Assembly: GCF_036711975.1 (NCBI RefSeq)
Contig: NC_091970.1
Location: forward strand, 12,407,501-12,471,500
DNA: 64,000 nucleotides
Direction of reading: 5' to 3'
Origin: Onthophagus taurus
Lineage: Eukaryota; Arthropoda; Insecta; Coleoptera; Scarabaeidae
Numbering within the stretch: position 1 is the first letter of the stretch; each line of letters starts with the position of its first letter. This document shows, in pieces, positions 10,036 to 21,280 of this stretch. The notes below the pieces were generated by a model. The model had not been told where the DNA came from, made no database searches, and was given only the letters and a program-made list of their open reading frames with translations. Made by a program: the position numbers and the translations under genes.

Positions 10036-13000
10036 TGCCGGGAGTAGGCTTCATCCAAGCCAACATCCAGCACTGTAAAAGCGCCTCCGACTTGCTGGCG
10101 CCAACATACATGTTGCGCTGATCCAAAAGCCATATGTATATGGAGGAATAGTCAGAAGACTAACAACAAAATTAGGTAAATTGATCTATAACAGAGGAGA
10201 GTGCCCTGGGAAAGCAGCGATACTCGCTAAATCCTCCCTAAACTGCCTACCTTTAACCCAGTTTATCTCTAGGGACCTGGTTGCAATGTCAGCGGTAGCG
10301 GACTATAGCCTCGGCATACTTCCCCGGTAAATCGGACGATCGACCGTCACAGGAGGCGAAAGACCTCATAGAATACTGCAATAAGAGGGAGAAACAACTC
10401 CTCCTACGCTGCAATGCGAACGCACACCATCTCGCATGGAACGGCTCAGACACAAACAAAAGGGGTGAGTACCTTTACCAATACTAACTAAATACAAATT
10501 TAGATATCCTCAACAGAGGTAACGAACCGACTTTTTTTACCAAGAGTCGACAAGAGGTGCTAAACATAACCCTAGCCACGCCTCGTCTCAGTTTGCAAAT
10601 CGCCAACTGGCATGTTTCACGTGCAATCACTTTAGCGGATCACAAGCATATTCGCTTTGTCATTGTAGCAGACATGACAAAGCAAACAGAATTCAGAATC
10701 CCCTCACTCACTGATTGGTGCTCCTTTTGTAGACACATCAGCGAAGAGGTCGACGAAATCAAAACAAATATTGAAAGCAGAGAGGATGTCGAAATAGCCT
10801 CTTTTCAACTAAACAATCTCATACATAGTGCATATGAATCAAGCTGTCCAATAAAACACAAAAGAGCACAATTCAATGTGTCTTGGTGGAATAAGGACCT
10901 TGAAAAACAGCGAGTTATGGTTAGAAGACTATATAATAAAGTCAGGCATTCTAAACTCGAGCAAACATGGGGCCTCTATAGGAAAGCCCTAACGGAATAT
11001 AACTTGGCTATCCGTAAAGTCAAAAGAAAAACCAGGCGTTGCTTCTGTGAAGGCATAGACAATACGCCTACAGTTGCTCGTCTGCATTTGATCTTGGCAA
11101 AAGATCACAACACTGATCTAAGCCACTTATGCAAACAAGACGGTAAATACACTGAGGATGCTAAGGAATCGTTGGAGCTCATACTGAGTACACACTTCCT
11201 TTCCACAAAAGTCTGCCCCCACGCAGATGCCGACTCTGAAGTAATGAACATAACCCATCCATCAGGTAGGGTTCGCAGCATAGCTGGGAACATTTTTACA
11301 CCCAACAGAGTAAGGTAGGCTATTTCTAATTTCAAGCCTCTAAAATTGCCTGGAGGAGATGGAATTCTGCCTATTTTTCTGCAAAAAGGCTTATAAGACG
11401 TGCTCCCAGTAATAATATCCCTATATACATATAGCTAGCTACAGCCTTAGCTATATACCCACACTATGGAGGAAAGTAAAGATGGTCTTCATAGCTAAAG
11501 ATGGTAGGCGTTCAAACGCCGACCCCAAGGCATACAAATCAATTAGCCTAACTTCATTTCTTTTCAAAGGGATGGAAAAAGTAATTGATCAATACCTTAG
11601 GAACGGAGTGCTTGTCAATAATCCACTCCACTCTAGCCAACATGCTTACCAGAAAGCAAAATCAACAATTATTGCACTCCATGCTTTGACTAGCACTTTA
11701 GAGGAGGATATTGCAACCAAAGAGATAGCCCTATATGCTTTCATAGACATAGAGGGTGCTTTTGATAACACTTCCTATGAATCCATAGAGAAGGCTCTAA
11801 ACGTAAAACATATATACATCCGTCGACAATCAAATGGCCGGTCTCGGAGGCGAGTCGTTAACTATGAAGGCGCTAAGAGGATGTCCCCAAGGGGGAGTGC
11901 TATCACCTTTACTATGGTGCCTACACTCTCGAAGCTAGTTTTGAAATAAAACACTACAAGCAAGAGCGAAGTAAACTTTTTATTTTATTGAAATGACTTG
12001 CAACATGGATTCCCACCATTATATAATAAGAAATACTTCCACTACAATCCATGGCTTTAAGAAACTGTACATGAAACTGGAAATTATAAGAAATCACATT
12101 TATCAATGTTTGCATTAAAGAAGACCTAGTCCCTAATTTTGCAAAGATTAAGTGTCAAACACTTCACGATTCAACAAGGAAACAAGAGCCTTAATTACAC
12201 CTATGAAATGCTTGCTAGAACTCAGAGACAACTTAAGACGAGTTTACATTACTTGGAGATGGAGGAGTTCATCGTTTATTTTCGAGAAATATCCGGGGCA
12301 GCGAGGAGAAACGTACATGAAGAAAAAACGTAAAAAGTTGGATGGACTTAAAAGAAAGGCGAGAGTCTGTAAGGCATTTGATGAAGCACCCTCCATTGAA
12401 AGCAGAACTATTCAAAACACAAGTTAAATACCTAGGGCTAATACTAGACAGTAAACCAAACTGGAACTCAGACTTAGACAAGGTAAGGAAAGAAGCCATC
12501 ATAGCAAACCAGATCTGCCGCAGGCTCATAGGAAGGAACTGGGGCCTCAAACCAGGAATGGCTCATTGGGCCTACGTAGCAATAATCAGATCCATGGTCG
12601 CCTACGCTTCATTGGTTTGGTGGCCAAAAACAAAACATAAGATAGCAATAGATGGCACAAATCCAGAGGTTAGCATGTCTTAATAACGGGTGCAATGAGA
12701 TCTTGTTTTCACACCACTCCATTCATATATACAAAAGGAGGCAGCTTCAAGTGCCTTATCACTGAAAACAGTTTCTTCACACAAGTTGATGTAAGGTAAC
12801 CACAGAGGACACCTCGAAATACTCAAGGACCCATGTCTAAATCACCTGATTGAAATGAAAACGGACCTTATACCGACAGAATACAATTTCAACCAGCCGT
12901 ATAAGGTCATATTTAGAAGCAGGGATGATGAGCCTTAGCCTGGCACACCGATGCTTCAAAGACTGTTAGATCCAGGGTAGGTAAGGGCATCAGTCGACCA

Positions 13001-13563
13001 AATAGCCACATTAAACTGCCCCTCAGCTCGGGCATAACAATTTTCCAAGCAGAAGTGCTTGCTATAAATTTCTGCACCGCTTTGAACCTACAAAAGGGAC
13101 AGAAAGGTGCATCCATAAACATTTTCGCAGACAGTCGGGCCGCCTTAAAGGCAATTCAGGCCTACACGTGTGACTCCGCACTGATCAGAGAGTGTACCAG
13201 CAACCTGAGAGAACTCGCTAGGGGCAATGATGATACCCTAGGGTGGGTTCTAGGTCACAGCAACATTGAGGGCAATGAGAAGGCGGGCAAGCTGGCCAGA
13301 GAGGCAGCAACCACGCCCTTCATTGGACCCTAACCTGGTTGTAGACTACAAAAAAGCCACCTAAAACAAATAATCCACAGTTTGGAGGTCTCAAAGGTAG
13401 CCTTACGCTGGAAAGAACTTCCAGGTTGCAGACAAGCGAAGAGTATGATAACTTACTCGCAGAACAAAACCGAAGAGGTTTATGCCTCAGCGAAGGACGC
13501 TCTCAGGTTACAATCAGGTCAATTGCGTCGCCAGAGGCCGTCTAAAACACAAAATTTTCGGTA
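10034..13563 (+). pseudogene. LINE ORF2: endonuclease, reverse transcriptase, RNase H (broken)
   Basis: The beginning MPGVGFIQANIQHCKSASDLL...LIQKPYVYGG is the apurinic-type endonuclease start, followed by a short endonuclease remnant to about 10330. At 10557-11318 the pre-RT region (WWNKDLEKQR) is intact. RT blocks follow at 11482-11930: YKSISLTSFLFKGMEKVID, FIDIEGAFDNT, RGCPQGGVLSPLLW-like. After an interruption, VKYLGLILDSKPNW to VAYASLVWWPK lies at 12420-12640. RNase H is at about 12935-13330 (TDAS, FQAEVLAI, FADSRAALKAI, GHSNIEGNEKAGKLAREA). There are several frameshifts and stops, and the YADD region is lost in the interrupted stretch. Non-functional. Confidence 0.8.
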
Positions 13564-13690
13564 AAACTATCTTGATACCTACCGACATAAAGGTTTAAGA
13601 CCTCGGGGCGATACTAAGGTTCATCAAGGACCTAAATTTCCTTAAACCTTTGGAAGGTGTAATAAAAACTATAGCGTTTCATTTAAAATA

Positions 13691-13856
13691 ATGAAGTTAT
13701 GGTCTACTGCCAGTAGACTTTCAGTGGCGGCCATCTTGAAAATATTTTAGATCGAAAGTTTCGAATGAACAACCCATGCTACCAAAATTTCAAACCTCTA
13801 CGAATTGTGGAACCGGAAAAAGTTTTAACGAACCAGTTACGTGAGACACCCTGCAT
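13691..13856. mobile_element. Short element fragment with a GTGAGACACCCTG terminus
   Basis: This stretch between two LINEs ends in ACGTGAGACACCCTG at 13840-13854. A similar end, ATGAGACACCCTG, occurs at 32575-32588 next to GCGAACCAGTT, matching CGAACCAGTT here. The two are probably remnants of one short Tc1/mariner-like family. No coding capacity. Confidence 0.45.
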
Positions 13857-15840
13857 AAATATTTTATTTATTTTTTATTTGAACAAGAGAACAACAACGG
13901 GACAAACCCAATAAAGTTGTTCCACAACATACATTTATGAAGTACAACTCAAAAAAAATTCTAATTTCTAAAACAATTACAATCATAGCGATACGGCAGG
14001 TGAAGATATAATGGCGGTTCTGATGTTGCGCTTAACACTAGCTGGATTATACACGAATAAATCGCAACTAATGCGATCAGCGGTACGCTCCATTCTGAAA
14101 ATAGGGGAATTCCGATAAGCATTTGTTCGCGGCGTAGGTGCGTAAAACAAAAAGTCATATCGCAGTTGCCGCGGGGGAACATGAAAGTCGATCCTAGCCA
14201 GTAAAGACGGTGAATCAGAAAGACCACTGACAAAAGCCTGAACAGAAAATGTACGTCATTATATGCTCGTCGTTGACGGAGAGTCAGAAATCCGAACATC
14301 TCACAGCTTGCGAGATAATCCACATATTCACGTCTGGTTTTGTAGCAAAGATATTTGATTAAACATTTTTGAACTTTTTCTAACCGTTCAATGTAAATCG
14401 CATATTGTGGATTCCAGACAATGCTTCCAAAGTTTAAGACACTGCCAATATAAGCAGTATATATGCTTATAATTCTGTAACATTTTATTACCACTCCGTC
14501 AACATGTCTGTCAAATATCAGCTTCTGGTCGAGTGTTACACCAAGATCGACGGTGTGCGTCACTCGACGCAGGCCTTCCGTACCAATACAATAGTTATAT
14601 TTGATGTAATCGCGTTTTTTAGTAAATGAAATTGTATGGCATTTGGCAATATTTAGAATAAGGTGATTTCTAACAGTCATCTGTGGTCCGAACCGGCAAG
14701 AAATTTTTTAAATCATCAGCATACATTAATCAGCGTGAATTGGTTATACAAGAGAATATATCATTAACATATATTAAAAATAGTAATGGTCCCAGGTGAC
14801 TGCTCTCAGGCACGACAGAAGTCACTATAGATGGATGCGAAGAGTGCGTACTACTTGGGTGCGTTCAGACACGTAGGAACCAAACCAACGCAGCAAGCCA
14901 CCCGTCACGCCAAAACATCGTAGCTTATTTAACAGTATAGTGTGGTCCACCTTATCAAATGCCTTGCTAAAATCAGTGTACGCCGCATCCACCTGTACGT
15001 TGTTATCAAGTGCTGAGAACAGAAAATCTGTGTATTCCAATAAATTGGTTTCAACTGATCGTCCGGGACAAAATCCATGTTGACTCATATGTATATTCTG
15101 TTTGACTTGAAAAAATACGCTGGTGTACACTAATTTCTCAAAAACCTTGCAAATAATAGGCAATAATGATATCGGTCGGCAATTAGTAACTAAATTCCTA
15201 GCACCATTTTTGAAAATTGGGACTACGTTGGCCTGCTTCCACGCATCTGGAAAAATCCCCTGTTGCAAAGATTTATTATAAATTAACTGTAGGGGTATTG
15301 TCATAGCCTCAGAGCAGTTCCTAATCAAGATTGGTGGTAGATTATCCGCTCCCGGCCCTTTATTCAACGCTATCCCATATAATGCTGTGTGTACTTCAGC
15401 AATAGTAAAGGACCCAATAGACACATTATATCACCCTATCACGCCCCCTCGTCAAGCACGATGGCAGACGGTGGTGTGAAAACTGTGAAAAATGCTCAGC
15501 AAATAGCGAACAAATGCTTTCCCCATCAGAAGCTACAGTACCATCATACTCGACGCTAGCAGGGATACTCGTGCCGCCTCTCCTGCGTCTCAGATACGAC
15601 CAAAATTGTTTCGGGTCTGTGACAATATTATCCTGAACGCGTTCCATGTATGTTATGTGATCGCGATCGATTAGAAACTTTGAGCGACCACGCAAAAGCG
15701 AAAAAGTAACGTAATCCAACTGATTCCCATAGAGCTTCCACCGTTTATGTATCCTACGTTTTTCATTTAACATTCGAATCGTATCTCTTGTAAACCAGGG
15801 CGGGTAACCTTTCACATACCGGGACTTTTGTGGAACATGC
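13857..15840 (-). mobile_element. Jockey/CR1-like LINE, 3' two-thirds, minus strand
   Basis: Three minus-strand frames carry consecutive parts of one reverse transcriptase. At 15815-15426 is the pre-RT region (KGYPPWFTRDTIRML, KQFWSYLRRRRGG). At 15424-14825 are the fingers and palm (LNKGPGADNLPPILIRNC, VVPIFKNGARNLVTNCRPIS, FSKAFDKVDHTILLNKL). At 14680-13961 are the thumb and tail (DLGVTLDQKLIFDRHVD, LNFGSIVWNPQY). No RNase H follows, unlike the other LINEs here, which points to the Jockey/CR1 side. The YxDD palm segment is lost around 14700-14820. The 3' end near 13857 is an A/TAAA-rich tail. The endonuclease is missing, so it is 5'-truncated. Confidence 0.85.
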
Positions 15841-15879
15841 TTTTTTATTGTAAATGTTTATAAAGAAAGTGTTTACCTA

Positions 15880-16735
15880 GTAAACACTCAATTTCCAACA
15901 TCGTACTTCAATAATTTTATTCTCAATCTTTGTAGTCGGGGTGAGTTTATTTTTGCGACTTCTTTTGTCATTACATTCATATTAGGTCTATGATCTGTTA
16001 TAACCTTAACAGGGCGTCCATATTGTATGAAATTTTTGTGCAGCAAATCATATAGCTAACATTTCTTTTTCAATAACAGCTTCATTCAATCTCCTTGAGG
16101 CATATGCCACTGGCTTTCCTTCCTGCATAAGGCAGCAACCTAGACTACTTTGTGACGCATCTGTTTGTATTGTTACTTCTTTTCTTTAGTCAAAATTCAT
16201 TAATGTTATATTTTTATTTATTTTTATTATAATATTATATTTTTATTTATTTTTATTATAATATTATATTTTTATTATTTTATTTACCAACCACTGAAAG
16301 TCTACATCCTTCTTCAGAAGATCATATAATGGACTATTAATTTCCCCTAACTTTGGAATGAATTTCCTTACATAGTTTATAATATGGTTCCTTAATATCA
16401 TTAATTGTTCTGATTTTTTGGTCATCAATTTTATACCATCCTTATTAGAAATGTGTCCCAAATACCTTACACTCTCTATCTATATTGGAATTTTTCTTTG
16501 TTAAATTTGACTCCCTTTTCTCTTGCCCTTCTTATTACCTTTTGTAGTGTTAGATCATGTTCCTCAAGAGAATCTGCAGCAATTAGTAAATCGTCAAAAT
16601 ACACGATGGTGTTGTCTATATCTCCAAATATTTTATTATTTATTTTTTGAAAATATTCTGGTACCAAATTTAATCCAAACGGTAATCTAAGAACACGATA
16701 ACATCCAAACGCGATGACTTAAATGATAGAGTTGG
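15880..16735 (-). mobile_element. Ty3/gypsy retrotransposon fragment, RT and RNase H (fossil)
   Basis: On the minus strand the reverse-transcriptase palm motif YFDDLLIA is followed by the connecting region (FIPKLGEINSPLYDLL) and a gypsy-type RNase H (TDASQSSLGCCLMQEGKP, YASRRLNEAVIEKEM). Gag, protease, integrase and LTRs are absent. It is an old, broken internal fragment with several disruptions, lying between the Jockey-like LINE and the glycosyltransferase gene. Confidence 0.85.
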
Positions 16736-16740
16736 ATCGC

Positions 16741-17217
16741 TGATTTCTGAAATGTTGCAACAAAAAAAAGTGGTTGAGGAATGTAACACAGCACTTCTCT
16801 GTTCCATCCATCAAAAGAGCTCAACACTGCAATGGTAGAATTATTGAGGAACATCCCATTAATGTAACTCCAAAGTGCTGGCTAAAATACTATCAAGGAG
16901 GTTGGAAAGACGGCGGAGAGATAATATTGCAGTGCCTAAATATCGAACGACCAGAGAAACTGATGTTGGACCGCAGCAAATTGCAAAGGCCCACCCTGGG
17001 TTGTAATGATACTGAGAGAGAGAAAGTGTTGTACAAGGTACAAGACAAATACAGCAAATGTTGCTCATAGATCTGTTGAACAATCAGATAAGGCATCTGA
17101 AATTATTGATGTGCACATGGATTTCTATTATTTTAATCACATTCAACATTTTTAAATTAACTAAGAAGTTACAATAAAATACCTAAATATAGAATTAAGT
17201 TCAACACTAAGACTTAC
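16741..17217. other. 3' flank of the glycosyltransferase exon; no recognised gene
   Basis: On the minus strand this is the start of the intron after the donor at 17217. A 98-codon open frame on the plus strand (16774-17070) resembles nothing I know, and overlapping minus-strand frames look equally arbitrary. I found no sequence matching the missing C-terminal exon of the glycosyltransferase. Confidence 0.4.
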
Positions 17218-18185
17218 CTATTTGGATTTGCCCTATCTTTTTTATGCGTCAACATTGTATACCTCGCCACCGTCACCGGATATCTACTGATCGTGAGTTT
17301 ATGGTAGGCTATCCTATTCGACATATCATCATCTTCGCCACCCCAACCCCAAAATGAATTTGAAAATCCGTTCAAAATCTCGAAGTGTTCCCGCGTAATC
17401 GCCGATACTCCACCAAAAATCCTCGAATACGGCAATTTGTAATTCATTGTGTTCACCGCGACGGACATATGCCTGGGTTGTATTGGACACGTGTACAAAT
17501 TTCGATCATCTTCCGGCAACAAATCGACATCGTGAAAAATGAAATAGTCGTAATTTCGTCGTTTCAACGCCTCTTTAAACCCGATATTCATCAACATAGC
17601 CCGATTAAACGGTCCGTCATCGTCTTGTTCGATAATGAAAATGGTGTAATCGAGTTTTTGGCGTTTCAAAAATGGATGCATATGGTTGAGGAAGATTAAT
17701 AGGTGTTCTGCGCGACATCGGAATGGGATTATTAACGCTAGTGATTTATTTTGTATGCAATCTTTTGGAGCGTAATGACCTCCGGTTGTTAACCAATAAA
17801 AATTGCGTTCTAATTCGGAGATTTTTGGCACTTTATCGATTACAATTGGAACTTTCCCGGAATTTTGTAAGTTTTCTTCATTGCAATACGGTTTTTTTAA
17901 ATTAGAATTGTTAGTAAATTTCGTTCTGGTCTCAAAAAATTCAGTAAAATTATTTAAATTGTTCGTTTCGATTAAAAAATCGTTTTTACTACTATCGTTA
18001 ACGTTGTTCTCATTGCTATTGTTGTCGAGGGAGTTTTCGTGTTGCTGCTGTTGTAAAATTAAACCGGAATAATCGTAGACGTTCGTTTGAATTGTGCCGT
18101 AAATGAATTCGAATGCGATTAAAACTAAGACGAGTATTATTACAGCTTTCGTTAATGATGAGCAAGAAAATGAGGTTCCGGACAT
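17218..18185 (-). CDS. Beta-1,4-N-acetylgalactosaminyltransferase (bre-4-like), all but the last exon(s)
   Basis: This is a type II Golgi glycosyltransferase of the beta-4-galactosyltransferase family. A 12-residue cytosolic tail and a membrane anchor (about 13-30) are followed by a low-complexity Asn/Gln-rich stem (about 40-100), then the catalytic domain. The catalytic domain has IIPFRCRAEHL (153-163), the metal-binding DVD at 219-221, FGGVSA (257-262) and WGWGGEDDD (279-287). Residue 256, just before FGGVSA, is Ile. In this family Tyr there favours galactose and Ile favours GalNAc transfer (known from bovine and fly enzymes), so GalNAc specificity is inferred. The exon ends at AG|GTAAGT inside the HKKDRANPNR motif, so about 50 C-terminal residues lie in another exon not found here. 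A splice acceptor at 18231-18232 (TTTTTTGCAG) implies an upstream 5' UTR exon. Confidence 0.93.
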
Positions 18186-18230
18186 TGTGAAAACTTTGTG
18201 GGTGTCACAACGAACATTTCCACGTTAAAG

Positions 18231-18579
18231 CTGCAAAAAAAAGAAAAACATTATTAGTAGGTTTTTGTATGTCAATTGTAACCACCTATTTCCATAAAAA
18301 CATCCATAAAGCCATATGGCGTTAACTTCCAGAAATTCGCCCTAATGAATAAAAATTGAAGTAATTACTCTTGCTGCTAGCAATTGCTTAAAAGTGCAGA
18401 AATAGCTAAAATGCAATTGTTTACAAATGCTTAAAATGTTATGAATAAACTAAGGAATTGCTTTTTCTAGTATGGCAATTGCTTACATATTTGTAAGGTA
18501 GGTCGACCCCTGCAGCATTTGCTTGTACAGTCAACTTTGAATCTCTACGGCATACACATTCATTTAAGCCTTTTTAATT
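18231..18579. other. 5' UTR intron of the glycosyltransferase, with an AATTGCTT-rich patch
   Basis: This lies upstream of the acceptor, so it is probably intronic. From 18370 to 18500 the hexamer-like words AATTGCTT/GCAATTGCTTA recur in both orientations, suggesting a small degraded palindromic MITE. No gene seen. Confidence 0.4.
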
Positions 18580-19081
18580 ATGATTGAATATATGAATGTG
18601 CGTAAACGAAAAATATACAGTGTACGTAAAAATTACAGAGACGATGGCTTCAGAACGTTATATCTGTTTGATCGCGAAAATGTTGAGTGGTTAGCAAATT
18701 ACTTTTTGACTGATAGTAGTGAAAGGCGAGGTGCTGCATTATCACCTATACAGCAGATGAAAATCTTTTTGCGACAGTTATCGGATCCGAGGTTTCAAAA
18801 TTCTGTAGCTGAAGAACTCGGTATTCATTAGAGTACTGTCTGTAAGACATTTACTTCTGTAAAGCATGCAGTTTTGGAAAAAGCTAATATTTTCATTAGA
18901 TTTCCTAGAAGGACTGAAGATTTTGTAGAAGCTAAACTGTTATGGTCAAAAAGATACCGTTTTCCAACTGCCATCGGTGCGATAGACTGCACACATGTTA
19001 GAATTCCAAAGTTTCATGAGTTCGGAGATGTAAGTGACACAGAGTTGTTCTACATTGTTCCAAAGCGGAAAATAGAAAAAA
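18580..19081 (+). pseudogene. PIF/Harbinger transposase, N-terminal part
   Basis: MIEYMNVRKRKIYSVRKNY is followed by LSPIQQMKIFLRQLSDPRFQNSVAEELGIH, a stop at 18829-18831 (TAG where Gln is expected before STVCKT), and then RYRFPTAIGAIDCTHVRIPK. The last segment holds the first catalytic Asp of the HARBI1/DDE_4 family. The rest of the catalytic domain is absent after about 19020. Two Harbinger-type MITEs lie nearby (22279-22459, 27936-28750), though no link between them is shown. One stop plus truncation makes it non-functional. Confidence 0.85.
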
Positions 19082-19374
19082 TAAAAACTTGGTGAGAAAT
19101 ACTAAAAAACGGGTTTTTCGACTAGCCCCCATTTTTGGAAATATCAGATTATCTTTGTTGTTCTGGGTTGTTCTAGTTGTGCCAGTTATTGTTCTAGAAA
19201 ATCGAAATTATGGGATACAGTATTACGAAGTTATAAACAAAAATAGGTTTGGCTGCCAAAATGTCTAGTTGATTGCTGTGACCATAGTTTTTCTATTTTC
19301 AATTACATATTACAAATATATACTTATTATATCTTATATAGCTGGTTAGCCTCTATTACCAAAATCATAATTGT

Positions 19375-20391
19375 GCACGATTGTGTACAACGTTTGCTTT
19401 TCTGACGAATGCACTTTTTCACTTAATGGTGAAGTTAACCGGCATAACTGTAGAATTTGGAGCGATACAAATCCTCATGTATTTCGAGAAGCTCACACTC
19501 AACATCCGGAAAAGCTAAACGTTTGGGTAGAAATTTTGGGAGACCACATAATTAGACCTCTGTTTATTCCTGGTAAAATGGCGAAATTTATCTTGAAATG
19601 CTGGAAAATGTGATTGATCCGTTAATAACAGAAAAATTAGAAAACGATCCTCTACTACTTGAACAACAATTGCATTTCCAACAAGACGGAGCTCCTCCTC
19701 ACTACGCCGCACCAGTTCGCCAACACCTCAATTTGCAATACCCCGGTCGTTGGATTGGAAGAAGAGGTCCTATAGAGTGGCCTGCCCGTTCTTCTGACCT
19801 GAACCCTCTGGACTTCTTCTTGTGGGGACATCCACAGTCCAAGATTTTTGACTGATTCAGACTCAGCCTGAAAATTTGGATGAACTACGCCAACGAATTG
19901 TAAATGAGTGTCGTCACATAACTCCAATTATGCTGAACCATGTTAGAGACGGTTTTCAGTCAAGATTGTATTATTGTATGCAAGTCAATGGAGGACAATT
20001 TGAACATTTGATTTAAAAACGCAGATTTGATTTTTTGATTGTGATAAATAAAACAATTCAATTTTTTTATTTATAACCAAAATATTCAAGGTTGCTCATT
20101 TGAGCTAAAAAATTGATTTTTGGCGAAAACGGTTCATCAAATTTACGTTTTTCATACACCGTTGTAAAGAACCTTCCAAGACCTTTCAAATGAAGTATCA
20201 CTCAACCCCTCTCCCCTATTCACTTTTGAGGGGTTGAAGCACCCCCTCTTAGGGGGTTGCTCGTTCAAGCCTCAAACGACGTCAAAAGATGTCCCCCAAA
20301 CAAAATCATTCGACGGGTTTCGGGAAACTTTTCTAATCACTATGGGATAAGAAATATACGGGGTGGCTCGTCTGAGATGGAACAGCCTGTA
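19375..20391 (+). mobile_element. DD41D Tc1/mariner element, 5'-truncated, second lineage
   Basis: A catalytic domain begins directly at FSDECTFSLNGEVNRH, so the helix-turn-helix half is missing. It continues with KLNVWVEILGDHIIRPLF. After a frame change come LHFQQDGAPPHYAAPVRQHL and RWIGRRGPIEWPARSSDLNPLDFF (41 residues between the two Asp), then a stop at 19853-19855. The 3' part ends in GGGGTGGCTCGTCTGAGATGG followed by AACAGCCTGTATA at about 20391, a typical terminus. A G/C-rich hairpin with GGGGTTGAAGCACCCCC sits near 20232. It differs from the copy at 2139, so this is a separate family. Confidence 0.85.
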
Positions 20392-20401
20392 TATTTATAT
20401 A

Positions 20402-21280
20402 CAATGCTCAAAAAAAATAGAGGAACACTTTTCAAAATCTGTAACTTTTTAAATGACAGTTCTAGACAAATCAAATTTGGTTTACTTCAACGTTGATTAG
20501 AAGAGTCATGAAGCATCTTAGTGAAGTGCAAGTTACTCATGTTGTCGTCCTTATTCAGCATGGACACTGTTCGACATGTTAGCAGGGATCTTCGAGTTTC
20601 CCCTTCTGTTATTCAGCGTTTATGGAATCGGTTTTGGGAGACTGACCAACATGTTAGAACAAGATCGAAATCGAAAAACTACTCAAAATCAAGACCGATT
20701 TCTTGTCCTTTCCTGTCTACGTACGCGTACTGCCACAGCACGAGACCTCCTAAACCACCTAAGACGAGCACATGGAATATAAATTTCTGATCAAACTGTT
20801 AGAAACAGATTAAAATAAGCTAATTTGAAACCTAGAAGACCTTACGCAGCATCACAAAACAGCTCGAATGAGGTTTGCTCTGCATCACAGAGATTGGCTA
20901 CTTCGTCACCGGACGCCTGTGCTGTTTACAGACGAGTCCAGATTTCGTTTAACTCGTTGCAACGGTCGAGTACGTGTATATAGACGTCCTGGTGAACGCT
21001 ACGCAGCCGCTACTATACAGGAAGTGGATAGATTTGGTCGGGGATCTGTTATGGTTTGGGCTGGAATCAGTATAGACAACAGTACTGATCTTGTTTTTGT
21101 TCCTGGTAGACTAAATGCCATGAATTTCATCGAAAACATCTTGGAGGACCATGTGGTGCCTGCTTCATATGGGGTCGGTCAAAATTTGATTCTAATGCAG
21201 GACAATGCAAATCCACATTCCGCCGGCATCACCAGAAACTTTTTGCAAGAACGTGGAATTCAGGTCATGGAATGGCCGCA
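20402..21280 (+). pseudogene. Tc1 element: left end and most of a Tc1 transposase
   Basis: A TA-flanked Tc1-type terminus (CAATGCTCAAAAAAAATAG) at 20402 is followed by transposase pieces in changing frames. These are VRHVSRDLRVSPSVIQRLWNRF (helix-turn-helix), DRFLVLSCLRTRTATARDL, then 20868-21280 with VLFTDESRFRL (first Asp), GSVMVWAGIS and LILMQDNANPHSAGITRNFL (second Asp), ending at VMEWP. The SPDLNPIE motif and the 3' end are lost where another element begins. At least three frame changes, so non-functional. Confidence 0.85.

Larger units (their letters stand above)
9263..13690 (+). mobile_element. LINE of the RNase H-bearing I/R1 group, two ORFs, degraded
   Basis: Reading left to right: ORF1 nucleic-acid-binding protein, apurinic endonuclease, reverse transcriptase, RNase H. 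This is the order of the I/R1 group of LINEs. Its G+C content is visibly higher than that of the surroundings. It inserted into the Tigger transposase at about 9262. The RT is interrupted at about 11945-12340 by unrelated AT-rich sequence. The LINE at 29480-31860 is a close relative: RT segments align well, for example HAYQKAKSTIIALHAL here against HAYTQEKSTLTALHSV there. Confidence 0.85.

Noticed and set aside
10557-11318. Possible host gene in the long open frame at 10557-11318
   Set aside because: Its WWNKDLEKQR segment and position before the RT identify it as the LINE pre-RT region.
16774-17070. 98-codon frame next to the gypsy fossil
   Set aside because: No recognisable motif, and overlapping open frames on the other strand are of equal quality.
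17385-18072. Plus-strand frames opposite the glycosyltransferase
   Set aside because: Shadows of the well-supported minus-strand exon.
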